DNA of 64,000 nt from an uncultured Bacteroidia bacterium (lineage in GTDB: Bacteria; Bacteroidota; Bacteroidia; Bacteroidales; UBA932). Position 1 is the first letter of the stretch; every line of letters starts with the position of its first letter. Below are positions 32,658 to 42,048 of this stretch, one piece after another. The notes under the pieces were generated by a model, which was not told the origin of the DNA, did no database searches, and saw only the letters and a list, made by a program, of their open reading frames with translations. A program made the translations under genes and the position numbers. The stretch is from the NCBI GenBank assembly GCA_902762435.1, contig CACWOH010000002.1, positions 39,447 through 103,446 of the forward strand, written 5' to 3'.

Positions 32658-35141
32658 GTGAATCTGCTGTCGCGCATAGCCTTTCCCGTTGCCGTGACGG
32701 CGCTCGCCGCCGCGGGAGCGCTTGATTTCGGCCGCAGCCCCTACACGGTCAGCGGGCCCGGCCGGAGCGTCGCCCCCGTGCAGGACACGGTGACCTACCC
32801 GGTGGCCGGCTACAAGCTGCGCCGGACCCTCTCGCTGGAGGAGATCACGGTGCGCGACACCACCTCCGGGGCGGACGAGCCTGCCGACACGATGGCTGTC
32901 GCCGCCGACACGGTGGTCCGCCTGAGCCCGCGCGACTCGTTCAAGGCCCAGTTGGACACCTCCCTGTGGGACAAGCTCGACTCCCTCTGGATCGTCGATT
33001 CCACCGCCCGGGCGAAGGCCGCGTTCGAGGCCTGGTACGCCGGACTGTCCCGCCAGGAAAGGAGGAAGTATGACCTGGAGCAGAAGACCAAACAGAAGAT
33101 GGCGCAGGCCGATTCGCTGAAAAAGGTGCACGAGGAGCGGCAGAACGTACGCGACAGCATCGCGGAGACGACGCCCCGCATCCTGGAGACCTACGCCCTG
33201 CCCGACTCGCTCCATTACAAGCGGATCGTCGCCTGGACGCTCGATCCCGACTTCGGCAAGCTCGAGCCCTACATCCCCGACACCACCTTCAATTACCGCT
33301 TCCACGACTATCCCTTCCTGCGGAATGACGTGAACGGCAGCTGGCTGGGCGTGGCCGGCTCGCCCGTGCAGTCCTACAACTGGTTCCTGCGGGACAACGA
33401 CGAAAAGGTGGATTTCTACGACGCCTACGCCCCCTGGAGCTATTCGCACCGCACGCTCCCGCACTACAACACCAAGACCCCCTACACCGAACTCGCCTAC
33501 TTCGGCACCCTGTTCGCCGGCGACGAGAAGGAGTCCGACAACCTCCATCTGTTCACCTCGCAGAACATCACCCCGGCGCTGAACTTCAGCCTGCTGTACG
33601 ACCGTTATGGGGGAGGCGGCATCCTGGAAAGCGAGGAGACGGCCAACAAGACCGCCGTGGCGCAGGTGAACTACCTCGGCAAGCGGTACACGATGCACGC
33701 CGGCTATATCGGCAACACCGTCAGGCGGGAGGAGAACGGCGGCATCGCCGACATCGGCTGGATCCGCGACACCACCGTGGACGGCCGCGACATCCGCGTG
33801 AACCTGTCCGGCGCCAGTTCCAAGACGCAGAAACGCACCTTCTTCCTGGACCAGCAGCTGCGCATCCCCTTCAACTTCATCAACAAGATGCGCGCCCGGC
33901 GCGACAGCACCTACCGCTTCAACGCGGACAGCCTGGACCGCGACATCACGACCGCCTTCATCGGCCACAGCACCGAGTGGTCCACCTGGACGCGCCGCTA
34001 TACCGACGCCATTTCCGACGACGCCGGCGCCGCCTTCTACAACAACGTGTTCCGCTACGGCCCGGCCAGCATGGACTCCCTGCGCACGATGCGCCTGGAC
34101 AACAAGGTGTACCTGCGGCTGCAGCCGTGGTCCAGCGAAGGGGTCGTCTCCAAGCTGGACGTGGGCATCGGCGACTACCTCGAGCACGACTTCGACAGCA
34201 CCACCGTCCGGCCGACCACGAACGTGGAGAATTCCGTGTACCTGTACGCCGGCGCGGAAGGGCAGCTCCGGGGCAATGCCTTCTGGAACGCCAAGGCCCG
34301 TTTCGTGGTCCTGGGCGCCGACATCGGCGACCTGGAGGTGGAGGCGAACGCCGAGTTCCGCTTCTATCCTTTCCGGCGCGCCCGCAAGAGCCCGGTCAGC
34401 CTGTCGGCCAGCTTCGGCACCTCGCTGCTGGAGCCCGGCTGGTACCAGGAGCACCTCAACCTGAACCACTTCAGCTGGGACAACGATTTCAACAAGATTT
34501 CCACCACGACCGTCCGCGGGCGGCTCGACATCCCCTACTGGAACCTCTCCGCCGACGTGGGCTACGCCCTGCTCGGCAACACCGTCTATTACGACACGCA
34601 GGGCATCGCCCGGCAGCACGGTCCCGCGATGAGCATCCTGTCCGCCTCGCTCCGCAAGGAGTTCGTGCTGGGCCCCGTCCACCTGGACCACCGTGCCCTG
34701 CTGCAGGTTTCTTCCGAGCCGGAGATCGTCCCGCTGCCCACCCTGGCGCTGAACCTCCGGTATTACCTGCAGTTCGTCGTGCAGCGCGACGAACGGCGGC
34801 GCAACGTGATGGTGATGCAGATCGGCGCGGACGCCTACGCCAACACGCCCTGGTACGCCCCCGCCTGGAATCCGGACTTCGGCGTCTTCTACAACCAGGC
34901 CGAGCGCCAGTACACCAACGGCCCCTGGTTCGACATCTTCGTGAACGTGCAGTGGAAGCGCGCCTGCGTGTTCATCAAATACCAGAACGCCGGCGGCGGC
35001 TGGCCGCTGCTGCACCCCGACTATTTCAGCGCGGACCGCTACATCGTGACGAAGAGCGGCATGGAAGGCCTGAAGTTCGGCGTGTTCTGGCCGTTCTACA
35101 TCCAGCCCGGCGGACGTTCTTCTTCTGGTACGGGCCGATGA
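32658..35141 (+). CDS. Putative outer-membrane porin (Porin_10-like)
   Basis: 827 residues from a GTG start. Signal peptide MNLLSRIAFPVAVTALAAAG. Residues about 40-180 are hydrophilic, with a charged helical stretch rich in Lys/Glu. From about 190 on the sequence is a long series of amphipathic beta strands with aromatic girdle residues, ending in FGVFWPFYI before a short Ser/Gly tail. This pattern and the YNWFLRDNDEKVDFYDAYAPW segment match the Bacteroidetes putative porin family (PF14121). The substrate is unknown. Its stop overlaps the mltF-like start by 4 nt. Confidence 0.85.
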   Translation: MNLLSRIAFPVAVTALAAAGALDFGRSPYTVSGPGRSVAPVQDTVTYPVAGYKLRRTLSLEEITVRDTTSGADEPADTMAVAADTVVRLSPRDSFKAQLDTSLWDKLDSLWIVDSTARAKAAFEAWYAGLSRQERRKYDLEQKTKQKMAQADSLKKVHEERQNVRDSIAETTPRILETYALPDSLHYKRIVAWTLDPDFGKLEPYIPDTTFNYRFHDYPFLRNDVNGSWLGVAGSPVQSYNWFLRDNDEKVDFYDAYAPWSYSHRTLPHYNTKTPYTELAYFGTLFAGDEKESDNLHLFTSQNITPALNFSLLYDRYGGGGILESEETANKTAVAQVNYLGKRYTMHAGYIGNTVRREENGGIADIGWIRDTTVDGRDIRVNLSGASSKTQKRTFFLDQQLRIPFNFINKMRARRDSTYRFNADSLDRDITTAFIGHSTEWSTWTRRYTDAISDDAGAAFYNNVFRYGPASMDSLRTMRLDNKVYLRLQPWSSEGVVSKLDVGIGDYLEHDFDSTTVRPTTNVENSVYLYAGAEGQLRGNAFWNAKARFVVLGADIGDLEVEANAEFRFYPFRRARKSPVSLSASFGTSLLEPGWYQEHLNLNHFSWDNDFNKISTTTVRGRLDIPYWNLSADVGYALLGNTVYYDTQGIARQHGPAMSILSASLRKEFVLGPVHLDHRALLQVSSEPEIVPLPTLALNLRYYLQFVVQRDERRRNVMVMQIGADAYANTPWYAPAWNPDFGVFYNQAERQYTNGPWFDIFVNVQWKRACVFIKYQNAGGGWPLLHPDYFSADRYIVTKSGMEGLKFGVFWPFYIQPGGRSSSGTGR

Positions 35142-36178
35142 GACGCTACGAACGCATCTGCCTGGCCCTGGCGGCGGTCCTGATCGCCGGCACCGGCCTT
35201 CTTTCCCTGCGGCACCGGGAACCGGAAGCCGTCCGGGTCCGGCCCGAGCGCATCCGCGCCGTGCTGGAGCTCGCCCCCCTCGCCGACACGTCCAAGGCCC
35301 TCGTCATCGGCTACAACTACGAACTGCTGCGGCGCTATGCCGCCTCCTACGGGCAGCGTGCCGAAATCCGGCTCACGGACCGTGACAACTCGTTCCTGGA
35401 TTCGCTTCGCGCCGGTTCGGTGGACATCGTCGTGGTGCCTTTCGGGGACAGCCTGGCCGTGGACAGCGTGCTGGTGTCCGCCCCGCTGGACAGCCTGAGC
35501 ATCTGGCTGATGCGTCACGACGAGCACGAGACGCTGCGCGAGGCGAACGCCTGGATCGCCGCCTGGCACGCCTCGGCGGACTACCCCGCCGTGCGGAGCA
35601 GTTTCCTGGACCGCTTCAGTGCCTTCGGCAGCGGCCCCCGGGCGCAGATCTCCCCCTACGACAGCCTCATCCGTTCCCACGCCGATTCACTCGGCTGGGA
35701 CTGGCACCTGCTCGCCGCGGTCATCTACCAGGAATCGCGCTTCCACATCGAGGCGGTCTCGCCGCGCGGCGCCGCCGGCCTGATGCAGATGATGCCGCGC
35801 ACCGCGGCGCACTACGGCGTCACGGACCCGCTGGATCCGGAGATGAACGTCGCCGCCGGGGCGCAGCTGCTCGGGAACCTCATCCGGCGCTATTACCAGG
35901 TGGGAGACAACATGACGGAGCGCTACAAATACGCCCTCGCGGCCTACAACGCGGGCGTGGGCCGCATCGACGACTGCATCGCGATGGCGCGCCACCTGGG
36001 CGTGGACACCGGCTACTGGATCAACATCGTGAACAACGTCCTGCCCGCGATGGCGCAGGAAGCCGTCGTCGCCCAGGCGGGCGTGGTGCGGCTGGGCCCC
36101 TTCCGGGGCGCGGAAACCACTTTCTACGTGGACAATACGATCGCGGTGTACAACCGCTTCTGCAGGATTACGCCTTAG
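35138..36178 (+). CDS. MltF-like membrane-bound lytic transglycosylase
   Basis: 346 residues. N-terminal membrane anchor (ICLALAAVLIAGTGLLSL, about 6-23). A short substrate-binding-protein-like region covers about 45-170 (ALVIGYNYELLRRYAASYG, SVDIVVVPFGDSLAVDSV). The SLT domain (about 185-330) has the catalytic Glu in VIYQESRFHIEAVSPRGAAG followed by LMQMMPRTAAHYG and AAYNAGVGRI. It would cut peptidoglycan to anhydro-muropeptides, the products recycled through AmgK/MurU-type pathways. Translationally coupled to the porin gene; its 3' end overlaps the convergent gene by 11 nt. Confidence 0.88.
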   Translation: MRRYERICLALAAVLIAGTGLLSLRHREPEAVRVRPERIRAVLELAPLADTSKALVIGYNYELLRRYAASYGQRAEIRLTDRDNSFLDSLRAGSVDIVVVPFGDSLAVDSVLVSAPLDSLSIWLMRHDEHETLREANAWIAAWHASADYPAVRSSFLDRFSAFGSGPRAQISPYDSLIRSHADSLGWDWHLLAAVIYQESRFHIEAVSPRGAAGLMQMMPRTAAHYGVTDPLDPEMNVAAGAQLLGNLIRRYYQVGDNMTERYKYALAAYNAGVGRIDDCIAMARHLGVDTGYWINIVNNVLPAMAQEAVVAQAGVVRLGPFRGAETTFYVDNTIAVYNRFCRITP

Positions 36179-36878
36179 CGCGCCGGTGGATGCGGGCCAC
36201 CAGCGGGTCCGTCAGGCGCATCATCCAACCCGGCAGAACCGCCAGCAGGACGGTGCCCAGGCCGATCACCACGCCTTCGGTGCGGGCCAGCAGCAGGTCT
36301 GCCCAGCCGGTGAACCCGCCGGCGCCGAAAAGGTCGCCGAAGAACCACAGGCACAGAACCGCGGCGATCACCACCATCAGGGAATCCATCACCACCTTCA
36401 CCGTATGGAACTTCCAGTTGAAGGTCTGGGAGAAGGACAGCACCGTCATCTCCGCCGAAAGCATCCAGGCGTTCGCCGCCACTTCGATGCTCACGCCGAA
36501 CGCTGTCACCAGGGCGGCCAGCAGCGTCAGCCCCACGCGCACCGCAAAGCCCTCCGGATGCAGCCAGGACAGCGCCCACAGGCAGCCGTCTATCAGGTAG
36601 CCGAACAGGGCGGAAGCCACGATCTGCATCAGGTAGCGGACCTGGAACTTCCTGCGCCACACGGCCAGCTGGATGAGGATCAGCGAGGTATTGACAAGCA
36701 GGGTGAAGGTCCCGACCGACAGGGCCGGGAAACGCAGGTTCAGCACATAGGCGGGGCAGGACAGCGGCGCCGTTCCGAGGTTGGAGATGATGGAAAGCGC
36801 CACGCCGAGCGCCACGAACACCAGCCCGACGCTCGCCACGCCGTACCGCAGCAGGATTTCCTTTGTTTTCGCATTCAT
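36168..36878 (-). CDS. YczE/YyaS/YitT-type integral membrane protein
   Basis: 236 residues with five to six membrane helices. The segment LGVALSIISNLGTAPLSCPAYVL and the later FGVSIEVAANAWMLSAEMTVL are typical of the YczE-like family (COG2364), of unknown transport function. The ATG at 36878 is chosen because further upstream codons are hydrophilic and lie in the intergenic region. Monocistronic; a near-consensus GATATTTG lies just upstream. The 3' end overlaps the transglycosylase gene. Confidence 0.82.
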   Translation of the reverse strand: MNAKTKEILLRYGVASVGLVFVALGVALSIISNLGTAPLSCPAYVLNLRFPALSVGTFTLLVNTSLILIQLAVWRRKFQVRYLMQIVASALFGYLIDGCLWALSWLHPEGFAVRVGLTLLAALVTAFGVSIEVAANAWMLSAEMTVLSFSQTFNWKFHTVKVVMDSLMVVIAAVLCLWFFGDLFGAGGFTGWADLLLARTEGVVIGLGTVLLAVLPGWMMRLTDPLVARIHRRAKA

Positions 36879-36914
36879 ATCTTTGCAAATATCGGAAATA
36901 AATCGGTAAAAGTG

Positions 36915-36922
36915 TATCTTTG
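36915..36922 (+). promoter_or_regulatory. -7 box for the M13 peptidase gene
   Basis: TATCTTTG, perfect TAnnTTTG, 38 nt before the ATG at 36961; no clear -33 element. Confidence 0.5.
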
Positions 36923-36960
36923 CAGGTTGGTTACGATGAAATGTATTCAATTATAGAAAT

Positions 36961-38973
36961 ATGAAAAAGTTATTTGCTATCATGATTCCTGTGATGATGC
37001 TGGCGGCCTGCCAGCCCAAGGAAGCGAAGGCTCCGGCCCTGGATCCGACCGACATGGACCTCAGCGTCAAGCCCGGTGACAATTTCTTCCTGTACGCCAA
37101 CGGCGGCTGGATGAAGAAGAACCCCCTCAAGGCGGAATACGCCCGTTTCGGCTCCTTCGACGTGCTGCGCGAGAAGAACGTGGAAGACCTCAACGCCCTG
37201 TTCTCCGAAATGACGGAAATGAACCCGGAGGCCGGCACCATCGACCAGAAGATCGTGGACCTGTACAAGCAGGGCCTCGACTCCACCCGCCTGAACGCGG
37301 AGGGCGCCGCCCCCATCAAGAAATACCTCGACGAACTGTACGCCGTTCCTGACAAGAAGGCGCTCGCCGCGCACCTGGGCAAGCTGAACCTCGTGGGCGA
37401 GGGCGGTTTCTTCGGCGGCGGCGTGGACGCCGACCTGATGGACAGCAAGACCCAGATCTTCTACCTGGGCCAGGGCGGTCTGGGCATGGGCGACCGTGAC
37501 TACTACGTGGATCCCGCCAACGCCGAACTGCGCAAGGGTTACGAGGCGATGCTCGCCAAGCTCTTCGCCCTCGCCGGCCTGGACAAGCCGGAGCAGCGCG
37601 CCGCCAACGCCGCGGGCGTCGAGGACAAGCTGGCGGAGTTCTCCTGGACCAGCGTGCAGAACCGCGACATCGAGAAGCTCTACAACCCGATGAGCAGCGC
37701 CCAGATCTTCAAGGCCTACCCGGGCTTCGATTTCAAGACCTTCTGCGAGGCGATGGGCGTCCCCGTCATGGACAAGGTCATCGTGGAGCAGCCGTCCTAC
37801 TTCCAGGGCTTCAGCAAGCTCTTCAAGGACACCCCGCTGGACGTCCTGAAGGACTACCTCGCCGGCCAGCTGGTCAGCAGCGCCGCCGGCAGCCTGTCCG
37901 ATGACTTCTACGCCGCCTCCTTCGACTTCTTCAGCACGCAGATGAGCGGCGTGACCGAGCAGAAGCCGCGCTGGAAGCGCGCGATGAGCGTGCCCAACAG
38001 CATCCTCGGCGAGGCCGTCGGCCAGATGTACGTCGCCAAGTTCTTCCCCGAGTCCTCCAAGCAGAAGATGCTCGACCTGGTGAAGAACCTGCAGGTCTCC
38101 CTAGGCCAGCACATCGACTCCCTGGAGTGGATGTCCGACGCCACCAAGGCCAAGGCCCGCGAGAAACTGGAGGCCTTCACGGTCAAGATCGGCTATCCCG
38201 ACAAGTGGAAGGACTACAGCACCCTGAACGTGGACCCGCAGCTGAGCTACTACGAGAACCTGCGCGCCGCCAGCGCCTGGTATGTGCAGGACAACCTGTC
38301 CAAGCTGGGCAAGCCCACGGATCCGACCGAGTGGGGCATGACCCCGCAGACGGTCAACGCCTACTACAACCCGACGACCAACGAGATCTGCTTCCCGGCC
38401 GGCATCCTGCAGCCGCCTTTCTTCAACCCGGATGCTGACGATGCCGTGAACTACGGTGCCATCGGCGTGGTGATCGGCCACGAGATGACCCACGGCTTCG
38501 ACGACCAGGGCAGCCTGTTCGACAAGGACGGCAACATGAACAACTGGTGGACCCCCGAGGACCGCGCCGCCTTCGTGGAGAAGACGCACGTGCTCGTGGA
38601 CCAGTTCGCGGAAGTGGAAGTCCTGCCCGGCGTGAAGGCCAACGGCGAACTGACCCTCGGTGAGAACATCGCCGACCACGGCGGCGTCTCCGTCGCCTGG
38701 ACGGCCCTGCACAACGCCCTCGGCGGGGTGGATCCCGCCCCCATCGACGGTTTCACCACCGCACAGCGCTTCTTCCTCGGCTACGCCCGCGTGTGGGCGC
38801 AGAACATCACCGACGAGGAGCGGGCCCGCCTCACCAAGCTCGACGTCCACTCCCTGGGCGACAACCGCGTGAACGTGACCCTGCGCAACTTCGGCGAGTT
38901 CTTCGACGCCTTCGGCATCCAGGAAGGCGACCCGATGTGGCGTCCGGAAGCCGAGCGCGTGCATATCTGGTAA
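36961..38973 (+). CDS. M13 family metallopeptidase (neprilysin/PepO type), lipoprotein
   Basis: 670 residues. Lipobox LAAC at residues 14-17. The M13 N-terminal lobe begins DMDLSVKPGDNFFLYANGGW. The catalytic lobe has the zinc motif VIGHEMTHGFDDQG (HExxH, about residues 508-512), the third ligand in GENIADHGG, and the terminal RVHIW. It degrades oligopeptides in the periplasm or at the cell surface. The following permease gene starts 4 nt after its stop. Confidence 0.95.
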   Translation: MKKLFAIMIPVMMLAACQPKEAKAPALDPTDMDLSVKPGDNFFLYANGGWMKKNPLKAEYARFGSFDVLREKNVEDLNALFSEMTEMNPEAGTIDQKIVDLYKQGLDSTRLNAEGAAPIKKYLDELYAVPDKKALAAHLGKLNLVGEGGFFGGGVDADLMDSKTQIFYLGQGGLGMGDRDYYVDPANAELRKGYEAMLAKLFALAGLDKPEQRAANAAGVEDKLAEFSWTSVQNRDIEKLYNPMSSAQIFKAYPGFDFKTFCEAMGVPVMDKVIVEQPSYFQGFSKLFKDTPLDVLKDYLAGQLVSSAAGSLSDDFYAASFDFFSTQMSGVTEQKPRWKRAMSVPNSILGEAVGQMYVAKFFPESSKQKMLDLVKNLQVSLGQHIDSLEWMSDATKAKAREKLEAFTVKIGYPDKWKDYSTLNVDPQLSYYENLRAASAWYVQDNLSKLGKPTDPTEWGMTPQTVNAYYNPTTNEICFPAGILQPPFFNPDADDAVNYGAIGVVIGHEMTHGFDDQGSLFDKDGNMNNWWTPEDRAAFVEKTHVLVDQFAEVEVLPGVKANGELTLGENIADHGGVSVAWTALHNALGGVDPAPIDGFTTAQRFFLGYARVWAQNITDEERARLTKLDVHSLGDNRVNVTLRNFGEFFDAFGIQEGDPMWRPEAERVHIW

Positions 38974-38977
38974 TTTC

Positions 38978-40138
38978 ATGAAGGCGGAAGGCTTCATCGC
39001 CTCGCGTCTGCGTTTCAAGGAGAAGATGGCTATCGTCGCGATAGCCATCTCTTTCCTTGTGATGATCGTGGCCGTCGCCATCTCCGCGGGCTTCCGCCGG
39101 GAGATCCGCGGCAGCCTGTCCGCGGTCACCGGAGACGTGTTGCTGACGAACGCCGCCGCCGACCTGACGGGGGTCAGCGACCCCGTCTGCGCCAAGCCTT
39201 CCTATCTGGAAGCGCTCCGGGCCGTGAACGGCGTCGCGCGCATCGATCCCGTCATCTACGCCACCGGCATCCTGCAGACCGGCGGGGACATCCATGGCGT
39301 GCTGTTCAAGGGCACGCAGGCGGACACCGCCTCGCTGGGCGTGCGGGTGCCTTCCTCGCTGGCCGCCAGGCTGGGCATCGGGCCCGGCGACGACCTGACC
39401 GCCTGGTTCGTGGGCGAGAAGGTCAAGATCCGCAAATGGCACGTCACCGCACTGTACGACAACCCGGTGGAGACGATGGACAGCCAGATCCTGTACGTAC
39501 CCATCGGGGACCTGCGGCGCGTGGCGGACTGGGGGCCGGACGAGGTCTCCCTGCTGGAAGTGGGCCTGGACGCCCGGCACGGCAGCCGCCTCGCCATCCG
39601 GCATGCGGCCGACGAACTGGGCTGGATCGCGGCTTTGAGCGCGCGCGACGACGAGGACCCGCTGCGGGCCGTGGCGGCCACGGAACGCTTCGCCCAGCTG
39701 TTCGACTGGCTGGACCTCATCGATTTCAACGTATATGCCATCCTGCTGCTGATGACCGTCGTGGCGGGATTCAACATGATTTCCGGGCTGCTGATCCTGC
39801 TGTTCCGCCACGTCTCCACGATCGGCACGCTCAAGACCCTCGGCATGAAGGACCGCTCCATCGCCGGGGTGTTCCTGCGGGTGGGCGCCCGGACCGTGGC
39901 CATCGGCATGGCCGCCGGCAATGCGGCCGCCCTGCTGTTCTGCCTGGTCCAGGGCACCACGCACGTGCTCAAACTCAATCCGGAGAACTATTTCGTCTCC
40001 TTCGTGCCGGTGCACGTGGACCTGCCCGGCATCCTGGCTGCGGACGCCGCGGCCTTCGCGGGGATCCTGCTTCTGCTGCTGATCCCCACCCTGTTCATCT
40101 CGAAAGTCGATCCCGCCCGGACCGTCAAGGCGGAGTAG
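38978..40138 (+). CDS. ABC transporter permease, FtsX / LolE-like
   Basis: 386 residues. One N-terminal helix (AIVAIAISFLVMIVAVAISAG, about 18-38), a large periplasmic domain (about 40-240), and three C-terminal helices (about 250-375) with the FtsX-like segment HVSTIGTLKTLGMKDRSIAG. This is the MacB/LolCE permease layout. LolCE-type transporters release lipoproteins from the inner membrane. No ATPase gene is adjacent, so the role is inferred. Its stop codon directly abuts the stop of the next, convergent gene. Confidence 0.85.
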   Translation: MKAEGFIASRLRFKEKMAIVAIAISFLVMIVAVAISAGFRREIRGSLSAVTGDVLLTNAAADLTGVSDPVCAKPSYLEALRAVNGVARIDPVIYATGILQTGGDIHGVLFKGTQADTASLGVRVPSSLAARLGIGPGDDLTAWFVGEKVKIRKWHVTALYDNPVETMDSQILYVPIGDLRRVADWGPDEVSLLEVGLDARHGSRLAIRHAADELGWIAALSARDDEDPLRAVAATERFAQLFDWLDLIDFNVYAILLLMTVVAGFNMISGLLILLFRHVSTIGTLKTLGMKDRSIAGVFLRVGARTVAIGMAAGNAAALLFCLVQGTTHVLKLNPENYFVSFVPVHVDLPGILAADAAAFAGILLLLLIPTLFISKVDPARTVKAE

Positions 40139-41374
40139 CTATTCCCGCCAGAGAAGGATGGATCCGATCGTAGCCGAGGGCTTGAACTTCGGATTCTCGA
40201 TGCGGATGCGCCCGTTCGCGGAGGGCTGCGGCGGATTCACCAGCGACTCACGGGCGGTGCGGAACGCGATCCTGCTGTTCCAGATGTCGTCTTCGATCTG
40301 CACCGTACCGTCCATCAGCATCCATACCTGCGGGGCCTCCTCCCCGAACGCAAGGCAGTCACCTATGCGGCCGCCCACGCGGGGCTGCTGCATGCCGTCG
40401 TTCTCATAGGCCGTCTTCGCCACGCAGTACTTGGGCGAGAAGACCTCGATGGACTGCACCTGGTCGAACTCCATCTGGATCTGGAGCACGTCCTTGCCGT
40501 CCAGTTCCACCAGCCAGAGGTCGCCGCCCTCGGAGTATCTCACGTCATAGCCGACGGGGTCGTAGTCGAAGCGGAGGTCGGGGACGCCCTGGCCGAGCAG
40601 GATGCTCCCGAAGCCTTCGGCGTGGATGCAGGGATAGACGTAATCCTCGTTGCGCACGAGTTCCGAGCCGTTCCACAGGTAATCCACGAACAGGGCGCCG
40701 TGATAGACGTGCTCGTCAAAGTCCATCGGATCGTTGAGCCGGACCAGCGCGCCGTCGGTGCGCCATTCGTAGTCATACAGGCCGGCCTGCATCACGCCGC
40801 GCAGTTCCTCCACGTCGGCTCCCGCCAGGCGGACCAGGTCCTCGAAGTCGTCGCGCGCGGGCGCCGGGTTGAACGGCAGGTCCACCTCGCGGGCGTTCCC
40901 CGTTTCCGGGTCGTACTCGTACGCGCGCAAGTATTTGACGGAGGAGACGTCGCAGCCGCCGTTCTCCGACAGGAGCACCAGCACGTGGCCGTCGGCGGAA
41001 TAGCGGTAGCAGGCCATCTCGAAACCGTCGTAGCAGTCGCCGTCGAACAGGCTGTATTCCAGGTGATTGGTAGGGCCGACAAACTCGACGACGCCGTCGT
41101 AGGACTCCTTGAGTTCCGGCTTGATCCGGTCCTTGACACTCTGCGGGGCGAACTTCGCCGTCATGATGTTGTCGCCGAAGATGGAGAAGATCCTGAAGAG
41201 TTCGTCGAAGCTGAAGCCCTCGGCGGCGGCCGTCACGTCCGGGGCGGTTTCAGACTCGGCCGCAGCCGCAACCGCAACCGGCTGCGCTTCGCCGGCAGCC
41301 TGCCCGGAGGTGCGGGGGCAGCCGGTCACGACGAACACGCCGGCCGCCAGAAGGAGAAGGATTCTCTTTTTCAT
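40139..41374 (-). CDS. Lipoprotein of unknown function
   Basis: 411 residues. Lipobox VVTGC with Cys19. An Ala/Glu-rich linker (about 25-50) leads into a soluble body rich in aromatic and acidic residues. No recognised domain; segments such as EYSLFDGDCYDGFEMACYRY and the final IENPKFKPSATIGSILLWRE look like a beta-rich secreted protein. It probably shares a transcript with the Nudix gene 10 nt upstream. No function is proposed. Confidence 0.75.
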   Translation of the reverse strand: MKKRILLLLAAGVFVVTGCPRTSGQAAGEAQPVAVAAAAESETAPDVTAAAEGFSFDELFRIFSIFGDNIMTAKFAPQSVKDRIKPELKESYDGVVEFVGPTNHLEYSLFDGDCYDGFEMACYRYSADGHVLVLLSENGGCDVSSVKYLRAYEYDPETGNAREVDLPFNPAPARDDFEDLVRLAGADVEELRGVMQAGLYDYEWRTDGALVRLNDPMDFDEHVYHGALFVDYLWNGSELVRNEDYVYPCIHAEGFGSILLGQGVPDLRFDYDPVGYDVRYSEGGDLWLVELDGKDVLQIQMEFDQVQSIEVFSPKYCVAKTAYENDGMQQPRVGGRIGDCLAFGEEAPQVWMLMDGTVQIEDDIWNSRIAFRTARESLVNPPQPSANGRIRIENPKFKPSATIGSILLWRE

Positions 41375-41384
41375 CTTATACTGT

Positions 41385-41996
41385 TTATACTTTCGCTTCT
41401 CGGAATACCTCCTGGATGGAGGGGTAGGTGTTTTTCAGGTACGGAGGCAGGCTGGAGCGGGCCACCCAGGCGGCGCGCGTGATGTCCTCCTCCCGCTGCG
41501 GGGTCAGGTTCACCGGATCGGTGTAGAGCATGTCGTACCACCAGGTGTGCTTGAGGTGCCACACGCCGCCGCGCAGATAGCAGTGGTCCGTCACGCAGAT
41601 GAGGTCCCGCAGCTCGAGCTGGTCCACGCCGGTCTCCTCCTGCACCTCGCGCAGGGCCGTTTCCCGGATGTCCTCGTCCGCCTCGCGATGCCCCTTCGGA
41701 AGGTCCCACAGGCCGGACCGCTGGATCAGCAGGTAGTCCCCGCGCTGGTTGGACACCAGGCCGCCGGCGGCGTCGACCTCGCGGAACTCCGCGCACACGC
41801 GCCGGTACATCCATTCGGTATTGTCGGTGGGGATGTAGATGCGGGACAGGGACTGCGACGCCTCGAACATCGCCACGAGGGCGCGGATGCTGACATCCTC
41901 GCCGAAGTGGAACTCCACGGCGTTGGGGTCGGAGAGCGCCTGCTCGCCGGGACTGCAGATAATGATGAGCCGCCGTTCGAAATAAATCTTGTGCAT
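41385..41996 (-). CDS. Nudix hydrolase
   Basis: 203 residues. The complete Nudix box, from Gly in LPKGHREADEDIRETALREV through QEETGV, fits GX5EX7REUXEEXGU and would bind Mg2+. Such enzymes hydrolyse nucleoside diphosphates linked to other groups; the substrate cannot be inferred. About 90 N-terminal residues before the Nudix core (MHKIYFERRLIIICSPGEQA) are an extra domain seen in Bacteroidales homologues. First of a two-gene unit; a TACATTTG box lies 28 nt upstream. Confidence 0.9.
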   Translation of the reverse strand: MHKIYFERRLIIICSPGEQALSDPNAVEFHFGEDVSIRALVAMFEASQSLSRIYIPTDNTEWMYRRVCAEFREVDAAGGLVSNQRGDYLLIQRSGLWDLPKGHREADEDIRETALREVQEETGVDQLELRDLICVTDHCYLRGGVWHLKHTWWYDMLYTDPVNLTPQREEDITRAAWVARSSLPPYLKNTYPSIQEVFREAKV

Positions 41997-42007
41997 CAGA
42001 AAATTGC

Positions 42008-42032
42008 TATCTTTGCATCCGTTGCAAATGTA
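42008..42032. promoter_or_regulatory. Divergent -7 boxes between Nudix and SRPBCC genes
   Basis: Plus strand TATCTTTG at 42008-42015, 33 nt before the ATG at 42049. Minus strand TACATTTG at 42025-42032, 28 nt before the Nudix ATG at 41996. The two face away from each other with overlapping transcripts, so they could interfere. Confidence 0.5.
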
Positions 42033-42048
42033 ATCATTTTTACCGACT

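Noticed and set aside
32643-35015. Very long open frame on the minus strand opposite the porin; similar ones opposite ftsK (15380-17224), the sensor-regulator (54580-57435) and MATE/FKBP (97-2952, plus strand).
   Set aside because: They are mirror frames of GC-rich real genes: low-complexity Arg/Gly/Asp/Val/His-rich translations, no recognisable domains, and fully overlapping genes with strong family matches.
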